Shown here piece by piece: positions 16,690 to 25,549 of a stretch of DNA of 64,000 nucleotides (the first letter of the stretch is position 1; the number at the start of each line of letters is the position of its first letter). Below the pieces are notes generated by a model. That model had not been told where the DNA came from. It was given only the letters and a program-made list of their open reading frames with translations, and did no database searches. The position numbers and the translations under genes are program-made. The stretch is from Hahella sp. GTDB taxonomy: Bacteria > Pseudomonadota > Gammaproteobacteria > Pseudomonadales > Oleiphilaceae. The stretch lies in the NCBI GenBank assembly GCA_028280065.1, contig JANQMN010000053.1:62001-126000 (forward strand), given 5' to 3'.

Positions 16690-19127
16690 CAGGCCAACCG
16701 GCACTCCACTACCGCTTAAATGTACAGCAGGCCGTTCATTTGTTATGCCGAACGGGCGATTTGCGGCATCAAGACCGTCCGGTAGCCACTGCGCGGGAAG
16801 GATCGGAGGCACATCGACAGATACAGCAGTCTTGGCCTGAGGACGTCGCCGCTGAACAAGGCGTAAAGCAAACCTTTACCCGTGACGAATTCAAGCTGAC
16901 CTTGCGCGGGAGATTGGACGGCGTTGCCGACAAAACAGACGCACTGGAGATTATTGAAATTAAGACCCTGCGTCATGCGCCCGACTTGCTCCCTGAAGGG
17001 ATCCAAAGACGCCATCAACTTCAAATACTCTTGTATGCGCGGCTGTGGCTGATGGAAAACCCTGGTGGAATGGACAGGCGAGTTCGTTTAACCCTGGTCT
17101 ATTTCGATATCAGCGAACAAAAATCCAGCGCCTCCACAGAGGCACTTACTGAACAAGCGCTTATTGAATTGACCGAGCCGTTACTAGCAAGCCTCATTGA
17201 TTGGTTCGCCGATTTAACCCTCCATCGAAAACAACGCAATACCTTCCTTAGTGAGCTGAGCTTTCCCTACCCCGACTTCAGACTTGGCCAAAGGGAGTTG
17301 GCTGAACAAGTGTATCGCGCCATTCGCGATCCCGCGCCACTGCTGCTGGAAGCACCAACCGGCAGCGGCAAGTCCTTGGCAACTTTATTTCCTGCATTGA
17401 AAGCCCTGGCGCAAGGTCATATCGATCAAGTCGTGATAACCACCGCGAAACTCGCGAATCAGGAAGCGGCGATAGCGGCCGTAGCTCTGCTGGGCATTCC
17501 GCGAGGTAAATTACGTACATTGCAACTTACCGCGCAGGACCGGGTTTGCCAGGCCGATAGTGTCTGTAACCTCGCAGACTGCCCCCGGCAGACCGGATTT
17601 TTCGAACGCTTGCCCGGCGCCCTTGAAGACTGTCTTGCAGAAGGTTTTTTAGGTACGGAACAATTGACTGCAATCTCGCTGCAACAGGATCTTTGTCCTC
17701 ATGGCCTGCAATCGATGTTGATTCCCTGGTGCGATCTGGTGATCGGAGACTACAACTATGTGTTTTCGCCAACCGTTCGAAATGACTTCAACTTCAGCAT
17801 CAACAAAACCGCAATATTAGTGGACGAGGCACATAATCTGCCGGATCGGGCGCGAGACTTGTTTTCCGCTTCTTTACGTAGCCGCGATTATCAGCAGCTC
17901 CAGCGTCAGTTGAATACTCCCTCGTCAGCTCTCGCCGTTGCCAGCCGTAAATTAGCAAAAGAGATTCGCAAACAAACGGTGAAATCAGCCTTGGAAGATT
18001 CTGAACCAGCCAATGTCAACCGTCTTCAAGCAGCGCTCAACAAAGCCGTGGAAAACTTCAGCGCCTGCGCGGAATCCTGGTTACTCAAGCCTCATGACTT
18101 GGTTTCAACCGTCGATGTCGCCACCGTGCGCACGGTCGAAACCGGATTACAACAGGCACTACAATGGTTGTCTATTTGCGAGTCCGCTGCCGACGATTAT
18201 GCTTGTCTGACTGAAGTTGCCGAGCCGCAAGAGTCATTGGATTTGTTTACCCGTCATCCGCGCAAACGTTCCGAAAAAAGTGCGGATAAAACCGTGCATT
18301 TACGCTGCCTGTCCCCCGCCAGAATGTTACAACCCTATCTCAAAGCAAGTCGAACAACGGTGTTGTTCTCCGCCACCATGACGCCACCCTGGTATTATCA
18401 ACGACTTCTCGGCTTTCCCGACAACGCCCGCAAGCAGCGTTTGCGCTCCCCCTTCAGCCCTAACAACCTGAAACTTACTGTTTTACCCCAAATCAACATG
18501 CGGGCAGCTGAACGTAGCGCACAGTTACCCTTACTACCTGCATTAATCGCCAGTGTTTACTATGCAAAACCCGGCAATTACTGGGTTTTTACGCCTTCTT
18601 TCGAGTATCAAAAGGCTTTGGCGGCACAGTTTGCCGAACGCCATCCGGATATAGAGGTTATAAGCCAAGTTCCCGGGGCCAGCCGGCAAGACAAAGATGC
18701 CTTTCTACAAAAGTTTAGTAGCCATTCAAAATCCGTGGGATTCACGGTACTCGGCGGGACCTTTGGCGAAAGTGTCGATTTACCCGGTGATAAGTTAGTA
18801 GGCGTGATAATTCTTGGACCCGGCATCCCGCAAATGAATAGAATTAATGAATGCATCGCCAAGTATTTCAGCCGGCAAAATCTCTCAGGATTCGACTACG
18901 CTTACAAACTGCCAGGCTGGCAAAAGGTAGTACAGGCTGCCGGCAGGGTAATTCGAACCGAGCAGGACCGGGGGGTTGTGATTCTCGCAGATGACCGGTT
19001 TTTGCAGCCTGGCTACCGGGAGTTGTATCCACCCCATTGGCAAGCGGAGACTTGCTCTGACATGCAATTCCTCGAATCGACCATAAAGCAGTTTTGGGAT
19101 AATGACGAACAAACAACATCTACTTGA
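16686..19127 (+). CDS. XPD/DinG-like helicase with N-terminal PD-(D/E)XK domain
   Basis: An 813-residue superfamily 2 DNA helicase. N-terminus (about 60-140) is a PD-(D/E)XK module: GRLDGVADKTD, LEIIEIKT, HQLQILLYARL. The helicase core has Walker A EAPTGSGKSL (about 222), a cysteine cluster RVCQADSVCNLADCP typical of the XPD Fe-S domain, the VDEAHNLPDRAR motif II (about 380), SATMTPP and the motif VI region QAAGRVIRTEQDRG. I start it at ATG 16686, inside the FAN1 stop codon. Known relatives unwind 5'-3'; pairing with FAN1 argues for a role in crosslink or branched-DNA repair (inference). Confidence 0.88.
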   Translation: MTGQPALHYRLNVQQAVHLLCRTGDLRHQDRPVATAREGSEAHRQIQQSWPEDVAAEQGVKQTFTRDEFKLTLRGRLDGVADKTDALEIIEIKTLRHAPDLLPEGIQRRHQLQILLYARLWLMENPGGMDRRVRLTLVYFDISEQKSSASTEALTEQALIELTEPLLASLIDWFADLTLHRKQRNTFLSELSFPYPDFRLGQRELAEQVYRAIRDPAPLLLEAPTGSGKSLATLFPALKALAQGHIDQVVITTAKLANQEAAIAAVALLGIPRGKLRTLQLTAQDRVCQADSVCNLADCPRQTGFFERLPGALEDCLAEGFLGTEQLTAISLQQDLCPHGLQSMLIPWCDLVIGDYNYVFSPTVRNDFNFSINKTAILVDEAHNLPDRARDLFSASLRSRDYQQLQRQLNTPSSALAVASRKLAKEIRKQTVKSALEDSEPANVNRLQAALNKAVENFSACAESWLLKPHDLVSTVDVATVRTVETGLQQALQWLSICESAADDYACLTEVAEPQESLDLFTRHPRKRSEKSADKTVHLRCLSPARMLQPYLKASRTTVLFSATMTPPWYYQRLLGFPDNARKQRLRSPFSPNNLKLTVLPQINMRAAERSAQLPLLPALIASVYYAKPGNYWVFTPSFEYQKALAAQFAERHPDIEVISQVPGASRQDKDAFLQKFSSHSKSVGFTVLGGTFGESVDLPGDKLVGVIILGPGIPQMNRINECIAKYFSRQNLSGFDYAYKLPGWQKVVQAAGRVIRTEQDRGVVILADDRFLQPGYRELYPPHWQAETCSDMQFLESTIKQFWDNDEQTTST

Positions 19128-19677
19128 ACACTTGGAATCACTTTCCAATGATGAACTTCCGGACCGCTTCTACTCCTGTTCCGAAAAAGAGTTGCAGGAC
19201 CTGGTGCGTTATGCCAACGAGGTGGTGGCCTATCAAAATGCCGGATTGGACAAGCTGTTTGAGTCGGTGCAGTTAACCCTGAAGTACATTCCTAACTTTG
19301 TGATCGTATCGATGTGCAAACGCTTTCTGGAGCCGCCATTGGGGGCGCGCATCACCCAAAAGCTGGAAATGAAACAGGTAGTTAGCATCGGTAATCAATT
19401 GCCCGCCACCTACCTAGCCGAAGTCAGCGCATATCAGGAGCCGCGCTTGAGCGCGGATATTCTTGCCAACCTAAAGCAACAACACGCAAACAGAATCATT
19501 CGCCTGATGTGCGAACGTTACCCTTATAAAGTGCTGGAGGTTTTCGAGTACTTGACGGATCAGCATCAGGATCTGGTGGTCGAGACAATCAATCTTCTGC
19601 TACTCAGCACGGAACACCTGCATTCCGCCAACCGTAAAGCGGCGTTCAAGCAGATTCAGCGAGTACAAAATCAATAA
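19102..19677 (+). CDS. Unknown helical protein of the FAN1-helicase operon
   Basis: A 191-residue, mostly helical, cytoplasmic protein (MTNKQHLLEHLESLSNDELP ...). Its start overlaps the last 26 bases of the helicase gene, so it is translationally linked to it. Repeated helix-pair character (YIPNFVIVSMCKRFLEPP, ATYLAEVSAYQEP, NRIIRLMCERYPYKVLEVFEY) suggests a HEAT-like scaffold. No catalytic motif is visible and I do not recognise a family. Its position suggests an accessory role for the repair pair. Confidence 0.75.
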   Translation: MTNKQHLLEHLESLSNDELPDRFYSCSEKELQDLVRYANEVVAYQNAGLDKLFESVQLTLKYIPNFVIVSMCKRFLEPPLGARITQKLEMKQVVSIGNQLPATYLAEVSAYQEPRLSADILANLKQQHANRIIRLMCERYPYKVLEVFEYLTDQHQDLVVETINLLLLSTEHLHSANRKAAFKQIQRVQNQ

Positions 19678-19687
19678 AACTAGTTTA

Positions 19688-20404
19688 TTAAAGGTAGCCC
19701 CCGAATGCCTGAAATACCCGTTGAGAATCTATCGGCCCCACCCAAACGGCCAATGCCGAGCGCTGCTGGCCAACATCGGGGATGCCGGGCAGGTCGAGCT
19801 GCCAAGTGCCCTTACCGGTTTTTGTCCGAAAGTCCAATACCACAAAATCATGCTTCAGCTCCCGCCCGCTGTTTTCCCCGGCGGATACTTCCGTTGACAA
19901 TCCCATGCCAAGCACGGCGACATGTAGCTGCAAGGCTTGTTTTTGGGAGTAGTCAACCGAGACACTAGACCCTTCAAGTTTTACCCTGAGGTTTCCAGCT
20001 TTTTCCGGGGAGGTCGGTAGCTTACGATCACCGCGAAACCAGGCCCTCCATTCACTGTTGTCGACAACGAAGCCCGGCGTATAGACCTGGGCTACCAGAC
20101 CCTGGCGGACATATTCACGCTGACGTTCGCTGTAGGCTTTGTCCGCAAAACGGTCTTCCCAGCCAATCCAATCCCAATAATCGACGTGGAATGCGACGGG
20201 TACAAATTTCTTAAACAATTGAGGATGCTGCTTGAGCTGAGACAACCAACGGTCTGCGGGGGGACAGCTACTGCATCCCTCGGATGTATACAGCTCGACC
20301 AGGGTTACCTTTTCTGCACCGCTTTGCCATTCTTTCGCCGTAACGAATTGTGCAATACCGGCAATGAGGAAGGCTGCGAAAACAAGCGTGAGTAATTTAT
20401 GCAT
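19688..20404 (-). CDS. DUF1223 secreted thioredoxin-like protein
   Basis: A 238-residue exported protein. Signal peptide MHKLLTLVFAAFLIAGIAQFVTA is followed by the DUF1223 signature LVELYTSEGCSSCPPADRWL, a CxxC-containing thioredoxin-like motif, then FVPVAFHVDYWDWIGWEDRFA, the conserved YTPGFVVDNSEWRAW and the C-terminal beta domain. Probably periplasmic. The family's activity is not established, and the CSSC motif suggests redox work. It converges with the FAN1 operon 10 bases away. Confidence 0.85.
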   Translation of the reverse strand: MHKLLTLVFAAFLIAGIAQFVTAKEWQSGAEKVTLVELYTSEGCSSCPPADRWLSQLKQHPQLFKKFVPVAFHVDYWDWIGWEDRFADKAYSERQREYVRQGLVAQVYTPGFVVDNSEWRAWFRGDRKLPTSPEKAGNLRVKLEGSSVSVDYSQKQALQLHVAVLGMGLSTEVSAGENSGRELKHDFVVLDFRTKTGKGTWQLDLPGIPDVGQQRSALAVWVGPIDSQRVFQAFGGYL

Positions 20405-20482
20405 AAGACTGACCTAAACAACACAGAATCCTGGTTTTAATCTAGGACAGCCACTAGTCTTATAAGTTCAGCCTTTCATGAG

Positions 20483-20569
20483 TTAGATACCGAGTTTAAC
20501 AAAGTCTGAAGAAGTAAGGATTCCAACAACCTCCCGGTCTTCCCCCATAACGGCTCTAATCTGGTTCAT
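20483..20569 (-). pseudogene. CBS-domain C-terminal remnant
   Basis: A 28-codon minus-strand stretch ends VVGILTSSDFVKLGI-stop, a classic end of a CBS domain (xGIxTxxDxxxxL). An in-frame TGA lies directly before its ATG, and no intact upstream CBS sequence exists. It is probably the tail of a lost regulator or transporter gene. Confidence 0.4.
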
Positions 20570-20628
20570 TCAGCCGACCAATCGCCATAGCCTAATCATT
20601 ATTACCGCTTTGCTCAAAATAAGATTAA

Positions 20629-21345
20629 TCAGATTTTTTTGAATTCGAAAGTTCCCACCTCCGGAAAAATACCATAGGCTGAGCGATCGTTATCACCTAG
20701 CAATGCAACCGGTTCACGCCTTTCTCTCGGTATATCGGCTGCCGTGTATGTCTGACCATCATCCGTACCAGCATCATATACCTCTGCTGATACAGTCTTT
20801 GAGACCACCCATTTTCCGTCGACGCACAAGTTCAAGGATGAAACTCCTGTAATCCAGTCCGGGCTCGGCGCCAGCATATTGATCAAAGTAACCTGCGAAA
20901 ATTCACCATTTAGCTGAAATTTTACCTGACTCGTTCCTGGAGAAAGTTTCATCTCGTTGCCCTCAAAGTAGGCAAGAGCCTGATCTTTACGAATGGCCCT
21001 GTTGACCTCGTTGAGGAGTTTGAAGCCAAAGCCCCTTTCCGCAACGTCTTTAATGCCGATCGTTGCCAATGAACCGGGCTCCCAGAAAGTTACTTCATAG
21101 CTATGTGCGACACCAAACAGGTGAGAGTAATGCGGCTTTACGGGGAAATCCTTAGGATGAGTATCCTCACTCCAAGTGCTATTAAATATGACCTGATATT
21201 CGGCTTGACCGACACAGGCCGGTTCTTCCGGTTTTTGAACTTGACTGGCACAGCCGGTTATTAAAAGGCTCGCTGCAATCCCAAGAGAGGGAAGTTGCTG
21301 CCGACGCAGAAATTCGAACATATGAAAAACCTTTAACAATAGCAT
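20629..21345 (-). CDS. Spondin-domain lipoprotein
   Basis: A 238-residue exported protein. A positively charged N-terminus, hydrophobic stretch and lipobox LLITGC (Cys at about residue 32) mark a lipoprotein. The mature part matches the Spondin_N family: AEYQVIFNSTWSEDTHPKDF, HYSHLFGVAHSYEVTFWEPG and TIGIKDVAERG. The family is known from animal extracellular-matrix proteins and is scattered in bacteria with unknown role. Two starts are possible (21345, or ATG 24 bases in), and both give the same lipobox. Probably anchored in the outer membrane or periplasmic face. Confidence 0.8.
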   Translation of the reverse strand: MLLLKVFHMFEFLRRQQLPSLGIAASLLITGCASQVQKPEEPACVGQAEYQVIFNSTWSEDTHPKDFPVKPHYSHLFGVAHSYEVTFWEPGSLATIGIKDVAERGFGFKLLNEVNRAIRKDQALAYFEGNEMKLSPGTSQVKFQLNGEFSQVTLINMLAPSPDWITGVSSLNLCVDGKWVVSKTVSAEVYDAGTDDGQTYTAADIPRERREPVALLGDNDRSAYGIFPEVGTFEFKKI

Positions 21346-21438
21346 CCAATTCCTAAATTGCGATGAACTTAAATGAGTTTGGAAAACTTTATGTCAGCAA
21401 ATCGAATACAGCCGACAACAAAACTCAGCGCGCTGCAC

Positions 21439-21819
21439 TTATTGGGTTCTACTGCGAATAAAGGCCAATGTCTCAGGTAGTCGAAGCCAACCTACCACCG
21501 CACTGCCGACTAGAATGGCACTGGCAACGAAGATCATGAAAATCTCTGCATGAATCACATGAGTGGCAACCGCCCCAACCATAAAAAGCGCGAGGCCAAT
21601 ACCGGCGAGGCCGCGCAGTACTGGTATCAATAGACCAACAGCTCCTGCCAACTCAAGGGCGCCTGAAACTGGTACGAACCAACCTGGCAAGCCCCAGGCA
21701 GAGAACTTATCTGCCCACACGACCGGATTGACAAACTTACCCGTTCCAAACATCGTGAAAACACCCGCCAGTACAAGGGCTCCTCCGATCAAGAGCACTT
21801 TTTTTGTCTTTTCATTCAT
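21439..21819 (-). CDS. DoxX-family small membrane protein
   Basis: About 126 residues with four predicted membrane spans (LLIGGALVLAGVFTMFG, WFVPVSGALELAGAVGLLIP, LAGIGLALFMVGAVATHVIH, MIFVASAILVGSAVVGWL). Matches the DoxX/DoxX-like family of inner-membrane proteins, sometimes linked to redox or thiol stress. The ATG at 21817-21819 follows GTGAG; a GTG 12 bases upstream is a less likely start. Stand-alone gene. Confidence 0.8.
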   Translation of the reverse strand: MNEKTKKVLLIGGALVLAGVFTMFGTGKFVNPVVWADKFSAWGLPGWFVPVSGALELAGAVGLLIPVLRGLAGIGLALFMVGAVATHVIHAEIFMIFVASAILVGSAVVGWLRLPETLAFIRSRTQ

Positions 21820-22267
21820 CGTATATCTCACTTGTTAAAAAGTTTTCAAATTCAAACACTATACTTATGCTAATTCGCACTTTACCATCGCTTGGTAGTC
21901 GCGCAACCATAGGTCCAATCTGGTAAAATCCTTTTACATGACACCCTCTAAGCATAAATCATGCCAGAATTTTATTTGAGCGTGATTTTTTGAAAACACC
22001 TGTTATTGAACGGATAAATGGAAGGCTAACGATAAAACAGAGCGCTGCTGTTTCTGAATAGTTACGATATATTGCGGGCGTTAATTGCAGAATACTGTGA
22101 ATCACAATAGATTGATTAACAGCAAACTCATTCCGGTCTTTATTAGCCAAGTGAATAAACCTTTTTATTAGTACTGAATGGCACTCCATTTCTGCTACGT
22201 ACTCGAAATCATTGGCATCCTGGAAAATACTGCGGCCAACTCTTAATTTGGCTGGCAATAAAATTAT
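21820..22267. other. Intergenic region between the DoxX and histidine kinase genes
   Basis: About 450 AT-rich bases. A 99-codon minus-strand reading frame (21959-22258) starts at TTG without a ribosome site directly after the kinase stop. Its product has no domain character, so I do not call it. Nothing else is recognised. Confidence 0.4.
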
Positions 22268-24154
22268 TTAGCCAACTACTGGGATTTGCTTATACCATTG
22301 AAAACTTACGATGAATGTAACGCCCTGCCCGGACTCCCGGTTCTCAAACGTAATATCACCGTTAAGGCGTTCCGCCAACGACTGCGCACAGGACAAGCCT
22401 ATACCCGTGCCGGCCTTTTTATTTGAAGTTTTGGAAAATAATTGAAAGACAACGTCCTGGTCTTTTTCCTGGATACCAACACCATTATCGGTTACATGGA
22501 ACTTATGCAGTTCATGACTTTCATTAAGCTCATAACGAATATCAACGAGCAGATTTCTTGCCGAATGCTGGTATTTAATAGCATTGTCCAGCAACGTACT
22601 GAAAATGAACTTCAGCGCGCTGGCATCACCGACAATACGCTCCGGAATATTACTCAAACGAATTTGCGAGGAGTTGACTCTTGCGGAAAAGAGTTTTATT
22701 AAATCCTCAAGTAACTCTCTAATGCCTATCCACTTGAAGTCGATGTCCTGGTACATGATTTGCGAGAACTCAAGAATTCCTCCCGCTAACTCGTCAATTC
22801 GATTGCCCGAGTTTTTAATATGTTGAATAGACCCATCAATACGTTCGGATAATTTTGCGGCATTTCCATCTGCCTCTGAAGATTCGTTTAACACTTCAAC
22901 AATAACATCGGCATGACCTTTGATGTTTATTAGCGGGGACTTTATGTCGTGCATAATGATGCGAATAATTTCCTGCAGACGCTCCTTTTCTCTTATATAC
23001 TTTTTTCGCCGACGCAGGATAGTGATCTGCATCTGATTGAAAACCTTGGCGAGTTCGTCCAATTCATCATTAGATTCCACTCGCAGTATGCTCAGCTTGG
23101 CGACCGCAATATTTCTTGCAGCAGTATTCAATCTTCTAATTTTGTCGACCAGTATGCCGGCCCGGTGCAGGGAATGGTATGTCGCCCAGATAATACTGGC
23201 AATCAATAAGGCAATTGAGATAATTAGAGCGTATAACGCAGTTTTTTCGGCAGAATCCGAAGCCCTCTGAAGCTCTTGTATATGGGTATGCTGCAACCTA
23301 CTTAGGTATTGATGGATTTTCTCGCTTAGTGGCAGCATTTCATAGTTAAACAAGTACAGCCCTCTATTCCAATCCGGACTCTGTCTGACTTGAGAGATCT
23401 TGTTAGCCAAACCGACGTAAACCTCGTATTTGTCATGTATCCAATTGACTAATTTCCGCGCATCGTGACCGATTGAGGGGTTTTCCATCAACTCCGTCAA
23501 CCGTTGTGAAACCAGCGCAGCCTGAACATTAAATTCCCGAAGGAGGGTTGCCTCTCCGGTAAGCTCTACCTGAGAAAATTGATGCATTGCTTCAGTTAAT
23601 GTCGAATGGGCGTCTGAAAACAATAAGGGTAACGACGCTCCAACACTGCTTTCGAAGATTGGACCATGGAGGCCGACAAGTGCAGAACGCATTTGATAAT
23701 AGACGGGAAGTAAATCGCGTTGATAGATGACCAGCGCCGGCTGATTACCTATATAGTTACAGACATCTTCAACCCACCACTGGCTGCTCTCCAATTGCTC
23801 GATAGAAGAACTCATACTTCGAATAAGCGTTAACTGCTGTTCTTTGTCGGAGTCTGCAAAATACGCTTCCAGTTCGTGAAAGGAGGGGTAAATATTTTCT
23901 TCCCACAATCGCTGTCTCGCTATCCGGCTCTTTTCGTCTCGCAGCAATACCCAGTTTTTCAGTAATTCAACACTAGCCGTGATATCCGATTGCATCTGAT
24001 TTAGTCTCATACTGAAGGGTAATTGACTATTGGCGAGGCTGGTCGCTTGTTTATACAGCACGGCATTGCTTATGATGAGGACGGCGAGAGCGATTATGGA
24101 TAGACTGGAAATTAGCGCCGAACTAGCGAGGAGCTGTCTTTTTAGCGAGGCCAC
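22268..24154 (-). CDS. Membrane sensor histidine kinase
   Basis: A 628-residue inner-membrane kinase. TM1 at about 12-33, a large periplasmic helical sensor (about 34-305, with multiple four-helix-bundle-like segments), TM2 at about 306-328, then HAMP (about 330-385). The H-box is IMHDIKSPLINIKGH with phospho-His near residue 401. The ATP domain has DNAIKYQHS (N box), VTDNGVGIQEKD (G1) and GTGIGLSCAQSLAERLNG (G2). Length is typical of a hybrid-free kinase. The exported repeat protein gene lies 47 bases upstream on the same strand, and the sigma54 response regulator at 26.6 kb is the likely partner. Confidence 0.9.
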   Translation of the reverse strand: MASLKRQLLASSALISSLSIIALAVLIISNAVLYKQATSLANSQLPFSMRLNQMQSDITASVELLKNWVLLRDEKSRIARQRLWEENIYPSFHELEAYFADSDKEQQLTLIRSMSSSIEQLESSQWWVEDVCNYIGNQPALVIYQRDLLPVYYQMRSALVGLHGPIFESSVGASLPLLFSDAHSTLTEAMHQFSQVELTGEATLLREFNVQAALVSQRLTELMENPSIGHDARKLVNWIHDKYEVYVGLANKISQVRQSPDWNRGLYLFNYEMLPLSEKIHQYLSRLQHTHIQELQRASDSAEKTALYALIISIALLIASIIWATYHSLHRAGILVDKIRRLNTAARNIAVAKLSILRVESNDELDELAKVFNQMQITILRRRKKYIREKERLQEIIRIIMHDIKSPLINIKGHADVIVEVLNESSEADGNAAKLSERIDGSIQHIKNSGNRIDELAGGILEFSQIMYQDIDFKWIGIRELLEDLIKLFSARVNSSQIRLSNIPERIVGDASALKFIFSTLLDNAIKYQHSARNLLVDIRYELNESHELHKFHVTDNGVGIQEKDQDVVFQLFSKTSNKKAGTGIGLSCAQSLAERLNGDITFENRESGQGVTFIVSFQWYKQIPVVG

Positions 24155-24201
24155 GACACTATCCCTTCCGGATACAATCCAAGTAATAAATCACATCAAA
24201 C

Positions 24202-25188
24202 TCACAGCATAGCGTCGATTTGCTTTTCGAGAACAGTCAATCGCTGGTAAACGTCGGAGGGCAGTACTTTTCCAGGGTAATAACTATCTCTAATCGGGCG
24301 CGCATCAGGAATTAACGAATGCATATATTTTAATTGCGACACAACCAGGACAGCTAAATCGTAAACATCACTGGGCAGTACATCCTTACGCGTTTTTTCC
24401 ATGTCACCTAATATCAAGCAAGTCTTACCCATCTGCTCCATAATCGGAATCATTTTGTCATACATTGATGCTATCTTATGGTATATGTCCCTTGGTCGTT
24501 TTTTTCGTTGTTTCCGGTCCGGATAAAATACAGTTTTCTCCCCACCACGGGACCCCAAGATAGCTGAAGCAACAGATATTGCTTCCGTAACTTTTTGATG
24601 AACATTAGACGGGCTGTAACGATAATCCAGCAGATTATTTACTTTTCTATTTAAATCGACAATTAACTGGAAGATATCAGCAATCGACTCAGTTCTATCC
24701 GCATTCAGGCTTGCTCCGGATGGCCTGCCCCCTATTGCGGCGGTTACTTTGTCCAGATGTTTTTCAACCAGAATCAGAATGTCTAACACGTCTTGCTGGC
24801 CGGCATCCGCCATCAAGGTTTCAATTTCGTCAGACTGCTCACTGGTGAACTCGAACATCAGTTGGGCTGATTTGTCGTATAAAGTAGTCGCTTGAAAATA
24901 TACTTCCCTGGGCGAAACGCGCGTGACCGAAATAGGCGGCCTTTTTGTCTGCTCAACGCCCATCTCATCTGCAATAAAGGCTAGTGTTGCAGAAATTTTT
25001 TGTACATGCAGCTGCAGACTCAACGATGTAGCTTCACCATTTGAAGCACTGGCTGCTCCGGGTAGCAACACAAGGGCGATAATAACTAGCCAATTTTGCC
25101 AGCCAACGAATGCAATCCTATCTCCTGTATGGATGCATCGACTGAAGCAAAACGTTTCAGTGAAAAACCGGTTGACGGGATTTACCAT
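24202..25188 (-). CDS. Exported five-repeat helical protein upstream of the kinase
   Basis: A 328-residue protein that I do not recognise. A long N-terminal region ends in a hydrophobic, signal-like segment (about 33-48, NWLVIIALVLLPGAASAS), so the rest is probably periplasmic. It has five degenerate copies of a motif (x-P-x-D/E-V/I-Y plus about 12 helical residues): SPREVYFQATTLYDKS (92), SPSNVHQKVTEAISVA (192), RPRDIYHKIASMYDKM (231), LPSDVYDLAVLVVSQL (271) and LPSDVYQRLTVLEKQI (309). The last three steps are 38-40 residues. A weaker copy may lie near 168. Gene order suggests it senses a signal for, or modulates, the adjacent kinase (inference). Confidence 0.75.
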   Translation of the reverse strand: MVNPVNRFFTETFCFSRCIHTGDRIAFVGWQNWLVIIALVLLPGAASASNGEATSLSLQLHVQKISATLAFIADEMGVEQTKRPPISVTRVSPREVYFQATTLYDKSAQLMFEFTSEQSDEIETLMADAGQQDVLDILILVEKHLDKVTAAIGGRPSGASLNADRTESIADIFQLIVDLNRKVNNLLDYRYSPSNVHQKVTEAISVASAILGSRGGEKTVFYPDRKQRKKRPRDIYHKIASMYDKMIPIMEQMGKTCLILGDMEKTRKDVLPSDVYDLAVLVVSQLKYMHSLIPDARPIRDSYYPGKVLPSDVYQRLTVLEKQIDAML

Positions 25189-25248
25189 TTACAGTTCACC
25201 TTGCAGCTCATTGCCAAGATATCCGGCCCCGGCTATAAACTTAAAACG

Positions 25249-25489
25249 TTATTCCCTTAATTCGCTGACTTCTTTACCTAAGAAGTAACTGATTGCAATT
25301 CTGATCAAAACGAGAACCGACACAAAAGCCAGATCCATTAATTCACGCGAAAGCACTGTGTGAATGCAGTATTTGCGGAGATACGGCTTCCGGGGCGGGA
25401 AAAATAACCATACTTAAAACCATGTAAGCCATCAAATATAACAATACTCCGCCATATAAAAGCCTCTCTCTTGCCTGTTGCCATTTCAC
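25249..25489 (-). pseudogene. Frameshifted small membrane protein, DUF1622-like
   Basis: Two overlapping minus-strand frames read as one small membrane protein broken by a frameshift. The first (GTG at 25487-25489) gives KWQQARERLLYGGVLLYLMA and a hydrophobic helix ending near VIFP. The second frame continues RELMDLAFVSVLVLIRIAIS and then YFLGKEVSELRE-stop (TAA at 25249-25251). The ending resembles DUF1622 membrane proteins. The shift falls near a T-rich tract (about 25400). It could be a real pseudogene or a sequencing error. Confidence 0.4.
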
Positions 25490-25549
25490 AGCCAAGCAAG
25501 AGTAGAGGGGATGGATTTTTCTTTTTTAGTTCAGCTTATATCCTAAGAC

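Noticed and set aside
21959-22258. 99-codon minus-strand reading frame after the histidine kinase
   Set aside because: Starts at TTG without ribosome site, overlaps the kinase 3' region closely and has no domain character.
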